From NCBI GenBank assembly GCA_016840285.1, contig JAEOSR010000051.1:70732-134731 (forward strand): a DNA stretch of 64,000 bases, given 5' to 3'. The position numbers and the translations under genes are program-made. This document shows, piece by piece, positions 43,904 through 51,582 of the stretch. The notes under the pieces were generated by a model. That model saw nothing but the letters and a program-made list of their open reading frames with translations, made no database searches and had not been told where the DNA came from. The DNA comes from Candidatus Hodarchaeota archaeon. Lineage in GTDB: Archaea > Asgardarchaeota > Heimdallarchaeia > Hodarchaeales > Hodarchaeaceae. Each line of letters begins with the position of its first letter. The stretch's first letter is position 1.

Positions 43904-44890
43904 CTAAGTTTGGGTTGGCAAAATTGACGCAAGAGATGCAAAAGGGAGTTGAAAGGCTGTATTTCTAATTACTTTCAAGACTTCCTCTCTTTGTTCATGA
44001 AATAGGGCATAAAACGTGTCTTCCATTGGTTCCTTTTCGTGGAGTTCATCTCTTATACTTTCAAGACATATTGGTTCCTTTATTATTAAATTAGAGAGGG
44101 GAACGGCTTTATCAGCTAAGTTATTTTCTTCTAAAATACTTAACCAATTTTTGTCTCTCAAAAAATGATGATCAAGATAAAAATGATCATTAGGTATTCT
44201 TTTCATTCTACTAAATGCTGCTTCTGTTTCTTCCTTAGTTTGTTTAGGATGATAAGTGGACGGGCCATCCATGATTAAATGATTTGTTCCATTTTCCAAG
44301 ATAAAGTTAAGAGCGGCATCATTTGCAAGTCCATGCACATCAGAAGTAATAAGTATCGAATCCTGAGAATCTTCAATAAAAGTTGAAAGTACCCAACCTG
44401 AACGGGAACCTTCCCTACCATGTGGTAATGGATGAGAGAACTTAATTCTTGTCTTACCATATGAAAAATGATTACAATCTGCAGAATAAATTTTGATATC
44501 TTTTTTCTTCCACAGCCAATACGCTCTCTTTTTTTGATTATAGTTAATTTTCTTTTTGGGATCTTTGGCAAGGATTGTTACTTCGGGATTTCCATAGATT
44601 TTATTTTGAATGTCCTTATTGGTGAACTCATAAGGCCTTTCGATCCCTAATGAAAAATGATCACCATGATAATGAGTTTGAATCAGAATTGAGGTTTTTT
44701 TCACGGCTTTCAAGATTATTTGGCGTGATAAGTATGCAGCCGCTATTTCTTGTAAATGAGGTTTCAATCCATATCGTAGAGGCCCTAAAGACACTGAAGG
44801 ATCGACTAGAACGTTTTGATCTTCTGTTTTTACGAAAATACACATTCCTCTAGTACCAAGCGATTCCGCTGCTAATGGAAGAATTTGCAT
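43904..44890 (-). CDS. UPF0282-family metallo-beta-lactamase-fold protein
   Basis: Protein of 328 residues of the archaeal UPF0282 group. The start QILPLAAESLGTRGMCIFVK is typical of the family. The metal motif THYHGDHFS (HxHxDH) is near residue 85, followed by a second metal region (ITSDVHGLAN) and DHHFLRD near 240. Such proteins are predicted metal-dependent hydrolases, possibly nucleases, with no settled function. Upstream on the same strand is the truncated peptide-binding-protein gene, 17 bases away. Confidence 0.82.
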   Translation of the reverse strand: MQILPLAAESLGTRGMCIFVKTEDQNVLVDPSVSLGPLRYGLKPHLQEIAAAYLSRQIILKAVKKTSILIQTHYHGDHFSLGIERPYEFTNKDIQNKIYGNPEVTILAKDPKKKINYNQKKRAYWLWKKKDIKIYSADCNHFSYGKTRIKFSHPLPHGREGSRSGWVLSTFIEDSQDSILITSDVHGLANDAALNFILENGTNHLIMDGPSTYHPKQTKEETEAAFSRMKRIPNDHFYLDHHFLRDKNWLSILEENNLADKAVPLSNLIIKEPICLESIRDELHEKEPMEDTFYALFHEQREEVLKVIRNTAFQLPFASLASILPTQT

Positions 44891-44907
44891 TGTAGAGTTC
44901 CAAGCAA

Positions 44908-45402
44908 TTAGGGTTGTAATTTTCTTTTAGGGCGTTTAAAAAAGATTAAGCTTAATAATACTCCTCCAATGCACTCCAAGTTTACTCGGTATTTATCAAA
45001 CCCAAAGGCCATAGCACGACGAAACGCAGTGATATTAAGGGGAAACTTTTCACAGTTTAGGGTGAGTACTCGATATCGGACACTTGGTGTAAATGTCACT
45101 TCGATGTTTTCATCTCTAACCAGAGCAGCCAAGTATTCCTGTAAGACTCGCTCGTCATATGCGTCTATGTTTCCGTTTTGCAGGGCCAACATCGCTTGGG
45201 CGATCTCTTCCTCAGTAAAGATTTTGAATCGTAATTCATCAACGTATCCCCCATATGGACGGAACTCTGATGACTATTTGGATGATATTAGAACTCCTGA
45301 ACATGTATAGAGAGAATTAGTACAAAGAAACCCCAATAGTGCGATTCCAACTGTTAGGCTAACCAGTTTTTCTTTTCCCAGTACACGTCCTTCCTCATTC
45401 AT
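44908..45402 (-). pseudogene. Truncated family-5 solute-binding protein with in-frame UAG
   Basis: From an ATG at 45402 the frame encodes a signal peptide (KLVSLTVGIALLGFLC), then TAG at 45274-45276, then a stretch typical of peptide/nickel-binding ABC lipoproteins: YGGYVDELRFKIFTEEEIAQ, LQNGNIDAYDERVL and FPLNITAFRRAMAFGFDKYR. Normal family members have 500-700 residues; this one stops after about 160. The segment downstream of the TAG alone is open from a Met at 45192. No permease or ATPase genes accompany it. It is best read as the remnant of a deleted transport gene. Confidence 0.7.
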
Positions 45403-45505
45403 TTCTGACTGAAAGCCAGGTACCTAGATCAATCATTAAATAAAACATTTCATATCTGCATCTAGTTGTCAATTCACAAATGATGTTTTATCAATAATAA
45501 AATTC

Positions 45506-45703
45506 TTGGGTTTAACTGTGAATGATACCCCTTCGCTCGAATTAGGTCTTATTGGCTGTGGTAATTTTGGACAATTTTGCTTAGATGCTTATTCAGGAAT
45601 GACTGAGGTAGAAGTTGTCGCTGTTCCAGATATCGACAATAATCTTGCCCAAAAAACTGCTCAAAAAATAATGTTAAGTGGTACTCTATACCAGCTTTGT
45701 TGA
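45506..45703 (+). CDS. Gfo/Idh/MocA oxidoreductase, N-terminal part (frameshifted)
   Basis: N-terminal 55 or so residues of a Gfo/Idh/MocA-type NAD(P) oxidoreductase: Rossmann motif LGLIGCGNFGQFCLDAY and the second strand VVAVPDIDNNLAQKTAQK. The frame is lost in the A6 run at 45663-45668. Adding one A there would continue into NNVKWYSIPALLIQSPEID and the downstream gene. The last 10 residues written in this frame are therefore not original. A start at the GTG coding for VNDTPSLELG, four codons in, is also possible. Confidence 0.7.
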   Translation: MGLTVNDTPSLELGLIGCGNFGQFCLDAYSGMTEVEVVAVPDIDNNLAQKTAQKIMLSGTLYQLC

Positions 45704-46644
45704 TTCAAAGTCCTGAAATTGACCTTGTTCACATTGCTACTCCACCTGCTACTCTTTCTGTTCTTGGACTGCAAGCATTAAAGAATGACAAACATGTCCT
45801 CTGTGAGAAACCATTGGCATTGTCCCTTAACGAAGCAGAAGAAATGTTGAATCTAGCGAAACAGAAGGAGTTAATTCTACCCGTTGATTTTGTGTTACGG
45901 TATGTGCCGATTGTCGATGTCGTGATGAGAATTATTCAGTCTCGAGTGTTGGGAGATCCTATTCACGCTTATTTTGAAAATTATGCCACAGATGAACCTT
46001 TAAACAAAGACCATTGGTTTTGGGATGAAAAGAAGAGTGGGGGGATCTTTATCGAACATGGAGTCCATTTATTTGATCTCTATCAATATTGGTTTGGGGA
46101 AACCGAAGTAGAGTGGGCTTACGCTCGAAAAAGATCTACTACAGATCAAACTGACCGAGTATTTTGTTTTTTACGTCATGAAACGGGTGTTTTATCTAAT
46201 CATTATCATGGATTTGATCAACCAAGTTATCTAGATCGACAACGACATACCATATTATTTGAAATTGGAGATGTGACGGTAGAAGGATGGATTCCGATAG
46301 TCTTGACAGTGAATGGTATTGTAGATGATGATAAGATGGCTGTATTATACTCAATCTGTCCGAATGGAAAATTAACGGTAGTAGATGAAATAGCTCAACT
46401 CAAACAACAGATGAAAGGTCGGGGAAAATCTATAACGGCAACGAAAAATATCCAATTAGAGTATAAATCCCCCATGGAAAAAACGGAGGTTTATGCGCAA
46501 GCTGTTCGTAACTTATTAGCAGATCAAATTCGCTATATTCGAGACTCAAAACATCAACGAGTGATTACCGAAAAAAATGGTGTGAATGCTCTGAAATTAG
46601 CATTACAGGCAACTCAGCTTTCAAAGCAAACTTCTTTAGATTGA
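45697..46644 (+). CDS. Gfo/Idh/MocA oxidoreductase, main part (after frameshift)
   Basis: Continuation of the oxidoreductase begun at 45506. The family core LVHIATPPATLSVLGLQALK and the catalytic Lys motif HVLCEKPLALSLNEAEEML are intact. The C-terminal substrate domain has GGIFIEHGVHLFDLYQYWFG with the usual catalytic His region. Together the two parts give about 375 residues, a normal size. Substrates are typically sugars, inositols or related alcohols. The frame break is a single-base change in an A-run, so it could be a sequencing or assembly error. The corrinoid-protein gene follows 32 bases later, perhaps in the same transcript. Confidence 0.78.
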   Translation: MLIQSPEIDLVHIATPPATLSVLGLQALKNDKHVLCEKPLALSLNEAEEMLNLAKQKELILPVDFVLRYVPIVDVVMRIIQSRVLGDPIHAYFENYATDEPLNKDHWFWDEKKSGGIFIEHGVHLFDLYQYWFGETEVEWAYARKRSTTDQTDRVFCFLRHETGVLSNHYHGFDQPSYLDRQRHTILFEIGDVTVEGWIPIVLTVNGIVDDDKMAVLYSICPNGKLTVVDEIAQLKQQMKGRGKSITATKNIQLEYKSPMEKTEVYAQAVRNLLADQIRYIRDSKHQRVITEKNGVNALKLALQATQLSKQTSLD

Positions 46645-46676
46645 ATTTAGTATGGTAACGTAATTCTAAGAGGTGA

Positions 46677-47345
46677 ATGAAGATGACAGTAGAGAGCCTT
46701 TTTGAAGCTCTAAAGAAAACGTTGGAGGAGTATGAACCTAAGAAGGCAGCTGAAATTGCCCATGAACTTCTGGATGCTCAGGTTGATCCTTTAAAAGTGA
46801 TTGACGAGGTATTAAGTCCAACGATGGAGGAAATCGGGGAGAAATTCGATAAAATGGATATTTTTCTACCAGAACTTATGGGAGCAGCGGAAGCAATGCA
46901 GGCAGCCACATCCGTACTCACCAAATACATTAAATCCACTGCTGGGGAGCGTCCTGTAACAAAAGGGAAGGTTGTGATAGGTACAGTGCATGGAGATATC
47001 CATGAGATCGGGAAAAATATCGTTAAAATCATGCTCGAGGTGTCAGGATTTGAAGTCTTTGATTTAGGGAAAGATGTCCCTTCTATGCATTTCATTGAGA
47101 AAGCGGGAGAAGTGAATGCTGATGTGATAGCCCTCTCTGCACTTATGACAACCACTATGGTGTCTCAAAAGGAGGTCATAGAACTCCTCAAAGCGTTAGG
47201 AAAACGGGATGACTATGTGGTGATAGTAGGAGGTGCCCCAACCAGTGTAACTTGGCAAAAAGAGATCGGTGCAGACGGATGGGCCGAAACCGCTGTGCAG
47301 GCAGGGAAGTTAACAGCAGAACTCCTTGAGAAAAGGGGAAAATAA
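46677..47345 (+). CDS. mtmC: Corrinoid protein of a methylamine methyltransferase system (MtmC-like)
   Basis: Protein of 222 residues with the two-domain layout of methyltransferase corrinoid proteins. Residues 1-90 are the helical cap; residues 93-220 bind cobalamin with the DxHxxG motif in VHGDIHEIGKNIV (His109). Downstream loops ALSALMTTTMV and VVIVGGAPTS are those of the MtmC/MttC/MtbC family. It carries the methyl group from the substrate methyltransferase encoded by the gene that starts at the very next base. The ATG at 46683 has better spacing to the AGGTGA element than the one at 46677. Confidence 0.9.
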   Translation: MKMTVESLFEALKKTLEEYEPKKAAEIAHELLDAQVDPLKVIDEVLSPTMEEIGEKFDKMDIFLPELMGAAEAMQAATSVLTKYIKSTAGERPVTKGKVVIGTVHGDIHEIGKNIVKIMLEVSGFEVFDLGKDVPSMHFIEKAGEVNADVIALSALMTTTMVSQKEVIELLKALGKRDDYVVIVGGAPTSVTWQKEIGADGWAETAVQAGKLTAELLEKRGK

Positions 47346-48731
47346 ATGGTCACCCCTCCATGGCGAATCAATGAAATACTGGATAGAACAGAAAATGGTC
47401 CTGTGTGTCTAGAAAAAGATTTTGATCTTAAACTCCTTGTCCCTGAACTTAGGAGGGTTATCAAGGAGTACGATATTGTTTTTGATCCAGCAATCCCAGT
47501 TCCACAGGACAACACTCTAGCAGATAGTCTTTGGAAAGCAGCAAAGGACTTATATCTAGAGATAGGAACATTATGCACGGATACTCATCGGAGAATTATA
47601 TTTACCGAGGAAGAAATTAAAGAGGCTCTGGGAAACTTCCCAGGCAGGTTCACGCTCGGTTTTGGACGGGATTCTAAAGAGATATCCAGCAGAAAGATTG
47701 AAGATATTCGACGCCCTTTTTGCCTTTTCTCCCCTGATATCACTTGTGATGAAGATATCTTCGTCCCAATGAGTATGGCATATCTACAGGAACCTCTAGC
47801 AAACGGTGTTTGTGCACCAATTCTGGATGAAATAGAAGGGATGCCCATTCGATCAGGCTATCCCTCAGAAGTGAAAGGCAGTGTTGCACATGCCATGATG
47901 TTTCGTGAGGCTGCTAGACGGGTGGGTCGTCCTGGTATTTTTCTGAAAAGTGTTGGAACTGCAGAATCTGATGCCGCTCAGATTGCCGCGAGTAATCCTG
48001 AATGGGGTGAACGATTGACTGATGGCCGCTTTGTAGCTTGCATCACAGAGCTCAAAATAGATAACTCACTCTTAAACAAGATGGTGCACTTTCACACGTA
48101 TGGGTGTTTTGTTGGCTGTCTTGCAGGGCCTATCCTTGGAGGGTACGCAGGCGGCCCAGAGGGAACAGCTATTGTTGGTATTGCTTATCATTTAATGGGA
48201 TTACTTGTTAACCAAGCACACTTCATGAACTATTTTCCCTTCCACTTAAAACATACATGCAATACAATGCGGGAGCTTTTGTGGGTGATCTCTACAACCT
48301 ACCAAGCCTTATCTCGGAATAGTAATTTCGTATCAATGTCAAATGGATTCGCTGCAGCTGGACCGTGTACTGATATGGTCTTACGAGAGGCAGCAACTCA
48401 TGGACTCGTATCAGTCGTTTCTGGAGCTAATCTGTGGGAGATGGCTGTTGCAAAGAATAGACATAAGAATTATGCAACCCCAATGGAAGCAAAAATGGCC
48501 GCGGAAGTTGGAGCAGGAGCAGCAGTAGAGAAAATATCTCGTGCTGATGCAAATGAGCTGACACTAACTCTCTTAAAGACCTACGAAGAGAACATCGAAG
48601 ATGCTCCCCTTGGAAAGAACTTTCGAGAATGTTATGATGTTCAAAAGGTCAAACCTTCCACAGAATATCAGAATCTTTATAGGAAGACACGCAAGGAACT
48701 CGAAGATATTGGTGTTCCATTCATCTATTAG
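47346..48731 (+). CDS. MtmB-like methylamine methyltransferase lacking pyrrolysine
   Basis: Protein of 461 residues that follows monomethylamine methyltransferase MtmB along its length: GTLCTDTHRRIIFTEEEI, LGFGRDS, GRPG near residue 195, GGYAGGPEGTAIVGIAYH, CAGPCTDM-type AAGPCTDMVLREA, and the C-terminus GKNFRECYDVQKV, then YRKTRKELEDIG. In methanogen MtmB a UAG-encoded pyrrolysine follows GRPG (residue 202, as I recall). Here the aligned stretch reads GRPGIFLKSVGTAES, with Lys201 (AAA) at that place, and there is no internal UAG. It starts one base after the corrinoid-protein stop. The substrate and chemistry may therefore differ from monomethylamine. Stop TAG. Confidence 0.82.
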   Translation: MVTPPWRINEILDRTENGPVCLEKDFDLKLLVPELRRVIKEYDIVFDPAIPVPQDNTLADSLWKAAKDLYLEIGTLCTDTHRRIIFTEEEIKEALGNFPGRFTLGFGRDSKEISSRKIEDIRRPFCLFSPDITCDEDIFVPMSMAYLQEPLANGVCAPILDEIEGMPIRSGYPSEVKGSVAHAMMFREAARRVGRPGIFLKSVGTAESDAAQIAASNPEWGERLTDGRFVACITELKIDNSLLNKMVHFHTYGCFVGCLAGPILGGYAGGPEGTAIVGIAYHLMGLLVNQAHFMNYFPFHLKHTCNTMRELLWVISTTYQALSRNSNFVSMSNGFAAAGPCTDMVLREAATHGLVSVVSGANLWEMAVAKNRHKNYATPMEAKMAAEVGAGAAVEKISRADANELTLTLLKTYEENIEDAPLGKNFRECYDVQKVKPSTEYQNLYRKTRKELEDIGVPFIY

Positions 48732-48871
48732 AGCAATCTTCCTTAAAATCTAATTGTCCAAGAATTCTTGATTAAGTAGGAGCTGGGATCAAGATGTACC
48801 CAGGTATGTATGCTGTTGAAGAAAAAGAAAACTAAAGAAAAGGGGAAAAAACTTTCAGTTATTATTTTAGT

Positions 48872-49975
48872 TTATAATGGTAAATAGCGACGTATAGAAG
48901 CCACCACTAATTCAAAATCATCGAATTCAGCACTTCTAATAGGTTTTAATGTAAGTTTTTCCCTGTACAGTTGTTCAAATTGCTTTACTAGGTATTGACA
49001 GATAGCTTGAGTAATAAAATTTTTTTCTGTGACAATTAATACACAGGATACTTCGCGACCTCTAACCATTATTATGTTTTTATCACCAAAGGATATCTGT
49101 TCAATTCCTTTTTCACTCTTTATAGCTATTCTTAGTGATATGTTTAAAGCACTAAAGAATCCCCCGACTAACTGCCAATCCTGTAACCCATAATCATCGT
49201 CTAAGTAAATAAATGATCTTGAAAAAATAACAAGATCACTATTTCGATCTATAATTATTACAGCTTCAAGACTGGAAGGTGTGAGAAAAAATATTGCTGG
49301 ATCCTTTTTAATTATGTAATTCAAATATAGACCTCCGATTAAGAGGGGAATAAAATAGCTATATCCTGGAAGAGGTAATGAGAAAATAGTGTCAAGTAAA
49401 ATCAATACTAAGAATGAAATCATAATGACTGAGACAATCAAGGAGGAGCGTACTGAAATAACTGTTCCTACTCTTTCCTTAGCGATCTTTGAAACGTTAA
49501 TTAATCGTTGAAGTGCACCAAAGACTATTAGAATTGAGCTAATTGAGAAAAAAAGGAAACCAAGAGGATCAAAATTGAGTTTAATATATTCCGTTATTCG
49601 CAGGGTAAGAGTTGTTCCATTGATCAGGGCAGATGCCGTATTAACAGCACTTATTAGAAAAATCATGACTATTGAAGAATATTTATATTTAAAATCAGGT
49701 AAAAAAAAGGAAAAACTAATTGTGAGTATACAAAGTTGAGCAAATACGAAACCAACCCGAAAGATAGTTTCAGTCAATGGATTTAATGTATGGGGTGTAT
49801 TTAAAAGCGCAGTTAGCACCATTCCAGCGAAAAAAACTAGTGAAATGAATGATGCCACGGTAAGAAGCTTCATTTCAACTATTGGACTCTTTTTTGAAGC
49901 TTGAAATAGCATTATAGAAGGAAAAATGTAAGATACGAAAATCAGCACTGAGATAAAAAATTCTGAAAATATCAT
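48872..49975 (-). CDS. 7-TM membrane protein with C-terminal cytoplasmic domain
   Basis: Protein of 367 residues. Residues 1-225 contain about seven hydrophobic helices resembling a histidine-kinase-type 7TM sensor region. Residues 230-367 are soluble: AVIIIDRNSDLVIFSRSFIY, LVGGFFSALNISLRIAI, KNIIMVRGREVSCVLIVTEK, AICQYLVKQFEQLYREKL. That strand-helix-strand order with a long C-terminal helix resembles the longin/Roadblock profilin-like fold used by small-GTPase regulators. No kinase motifs. It may transmit an external or membrane signal to a GTPase (inference). Confidence 0.6.
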   Translation of the reverse strand: MIFSEFFISVLIFVSYIFPSIMLFQASKKSPIVEMKLLTVASFISLVFFAGMVLTALLNTPHTLNPLTETIFRVGFVFAQLCILTISFSFFLPDFKYKYSSIVMIFLISAVNTASALINGTTLTLRITEYIKLNFDPLGFLFFSISSILIVFGALQRLINVSKIAKERVGTVISVRSSLIVSVIMISFLVLILLDTIFSLPLPGYSYFIPLLIGGLYLNYIIKKDPAIFFLTPSSLEAVIIIDRNSDLVIFSRSFIYLDDDYGLQDWQLVGGFFSALNISLRIAIKSEKGIEQISFGDKNIIMVRGREVSCVLIVTEKNFITQAICQYLVKQFEQLYREKLTLKPIRSAEFDDFELVVASIRRYLPL

Positions 49976-50466
49976 GATTAATCCTTATTTAATTTTCCCT
50001 AGTCAAGTTTTCCCTTAAAATGATTTCAATTTAGCCAGCAATTTATCTAAATTAAGATTTGTTTCAAATTCTATCGCAACGTCAAGATCTTAGATTGAGC
50101 CCACGCCAAATTAAGTGATTCACAGCTCTGCACGATGACTTCGAGTATATCGGGGGACAGGGTTAATCATCTCTATTGTCTGTTTCATCAATTGACCAGG
50201 AGTAATGCCTCGCACAAAAAGGATTTTAATTTTTTCTACATTTTTCTTTGCGCGAAGAATATCCGCTGGACTCAGATGTTCAGCTTGGGCACGATCCATT
50301 ATTGTGACACCTTGATTTGCTTCATATTCTAGAATCTGAGTTTTTAAATGTATCTAACTAATCCTCTGGTTGGATCAGTAGCTTCATTTTTGTTACGATA
50401 CTTTGAGTAAATGCCTAAAACATTTGATTTATAACTTAGGACGAAGGTGAAGAGTCTGGTGATTTT
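49976..50466. other. Intergenic region containing a gene remnant
   Basis: About 490 bases. The part from 50121 to about 50395 holds the minus-strand remnant listed separately. The rest is AT-rich and presumably carries the promoters for the 7-TM gene (minus) and the DUF6144-like gene (plus, GGTGA ribosome-binding site just before 50467). Confidence 0.35.
50121..50395 (-). pseudogene. Gene remnant of unknown family
   Basis: On the minus strand a gene-like block runs to the TGA at 50121 and reads QILEYEANQGVTIMDRAQAE, HLSPADILRAKKNVEKIKIL and ITPGQLMKQTIEMINPVPRY. It lacks a start: upstream in frame is TAG at 50354-50356. Shortly before, in another frame, is an ATG with the phospholipase-D-like opening MKLLIQPED, which then also meets TAG. 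The pieces may be the two ends of one gene after internal deletion, or two remnants. I do not recognise the C-terminal block. Confidence 0.45.
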
Positions 50467-51468
50467 ATGGATCTAAAAGGATTCGAGGAATATCTACAAG
50501 GACGAAAAATAGACACAGTCAAAATAACTGAAGCCATTGCTGTCGTCCAAGAGTTTAGTAAATTCATTTCTAAATCAATTGATGAGGCAACATATAACGA
50601 TTTTCAAGATTATTCGGCTTATTTAATCAAAAATAACAAGAATACGTGGGATAATTATGTCACCATTTATCGCTATGGATATTATAAGAAAAACAATCTC
50701 TTAATCATAGCTAGCATGGAAGTCATCGATGGTGGCGAAGTAATGGTAAATTTTTCCCAACGATTAATCGATAAATTTGGGGAAGAGGTACGGAATGATG
50801 TTTTTGGAGAGTTAGAGGTACCACCATTAGGTATCCACCCTAAAAGCAAACCAACACTCACTAAAGAATTAATTGAGAGATTTCTTGAAAAAGTTGATCG
50901 AAATAAATGTGTCGAATTCCTCGCAAACGGACTCAGAGATAAATATCCAGACTCATACAAGTCAGCAAGAGATAAGTATCTGAAAGCACAGAATATTGAC
51001 GAATTCTTAAAGATAAAACGACAAGACTTCATCAATACGTTGAAAACCCATCACGAAGAGGAGACGCTGTTTTTTACCCAGGAGATAAATACTCGAGTGA
51101 TTGAATACGTGAAAAGTCAAAAGGGAATGACTGAGGCAGGCATTCGAGAAGGGAATAAAGTCATAATGACGAAGATTCCGTACATGACAAAACAATATCT
51201 AAATGCAACCGATGCACGGGAAAAGAAATATTATTACTGTCATTGTCCGTGGGTTAGAGAAGCATTATTAGAGGAGAGTCAACCTATTGATCCAATATTT
51301 TGCAATTGTAGTGGTGGGTACTATAAAAACTTCTGGGAGGCAGTCTTGGGTCAACCTGTGAAGGTGGAGTTATTGGAGTCGGTTCTAAACGGGGATTCAA
51401 AGTGTAAATTCGCCTTACACTTACCCCAAGAGATTATAGACGTGGTAGAGAAGCGAGTAGAGAATTAG
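50467..51468 (+). CDS. DUF6144-like cysteine-rich protein
   Basis: Protein of 333 residues. The C-terminal 110 residues carry a cysteine/tryptophan pattern, YYCHCPWVREALL, FCNCSGGYYKNFWEAVLG and GDSKCKFALHLP, which I associate with DUF6144 and with the wider amino-thiazoline carboxylate hydrolase-like/V4R-type proteins that end in G-D-x-x-C-x-F. The N-terminal 220 residues are helical and unassigned. Function unknown; the cysteines may bind metal. Start ATG with GGTGA 6 bases upstream; stop TAG. The next gene starts 114 bases on, same strand. Confidence 0.65.
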   Translation: MDLKGFEEYLQGRKIDTVKITEAIAVVQEFSKFISKSIDEATYNDFQDYSAYLIKNNKNTWDNYVTIYRYGYYKKNNLLIIASMEVIDGGEVMVNFSQRLIDKFGEEVRNDVFGELEVPPLGIHPKSKPTLTKELIERFLEKVDRNKCVEFLANGLRDKYPDSYKSARDKYLKAQNIDEFLKIKRQDFINTLKTHHEEETLFFTQEINTRVIEYVKSQKGMTEAGIREGNKVIMTKIPYMTKQYLNATDAREKKYYYCHCPWVREALLEESQPIDPIFCNCSGGYYKNFWEAVLGQPVKVELLESVLNGDSKCKFALHLPQEIIDVVEKRVEN

Positions 51469-51582
51469 CTTTATGTATACCAATTACGTGGATAGGTATA
51501 GTAATTATTATCGGATGTGTCAACGAATTGTAGGTGAGTTGATCTTCTAAGATAATTATACCAGAAAATTGAGATGCTTTAG

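Noticed and set aside
45663..45675. Programmed -1 frameshift in the oxidoreductase
   Set aside because: The A-run does not present the X XXY YYZ slippery heptamer in the zero frame and no downstream structure is evident; a homopolymer indel is simpler.
47346..48731. Pyrrolysine-dependent methylamine methyltransferase
   Set aside because: There is no in-frame UAG in the gene; the aligned catalytic position is Lys encoded by AAA.
41606..48731. Integrated plasmid or conjugative element
   Set aside because: Apart from the ParA cassette there is no replication, integrase or conjugation gene, and no flanking attachment repeats were seen.
48793..48834. Tiny open frame MYPGMYAVEEKEN after the MtmB-like gene
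   Set aside because: It has a plausible ribosome-binding site but only 13 codons and no support; at most the start of a lost gene.
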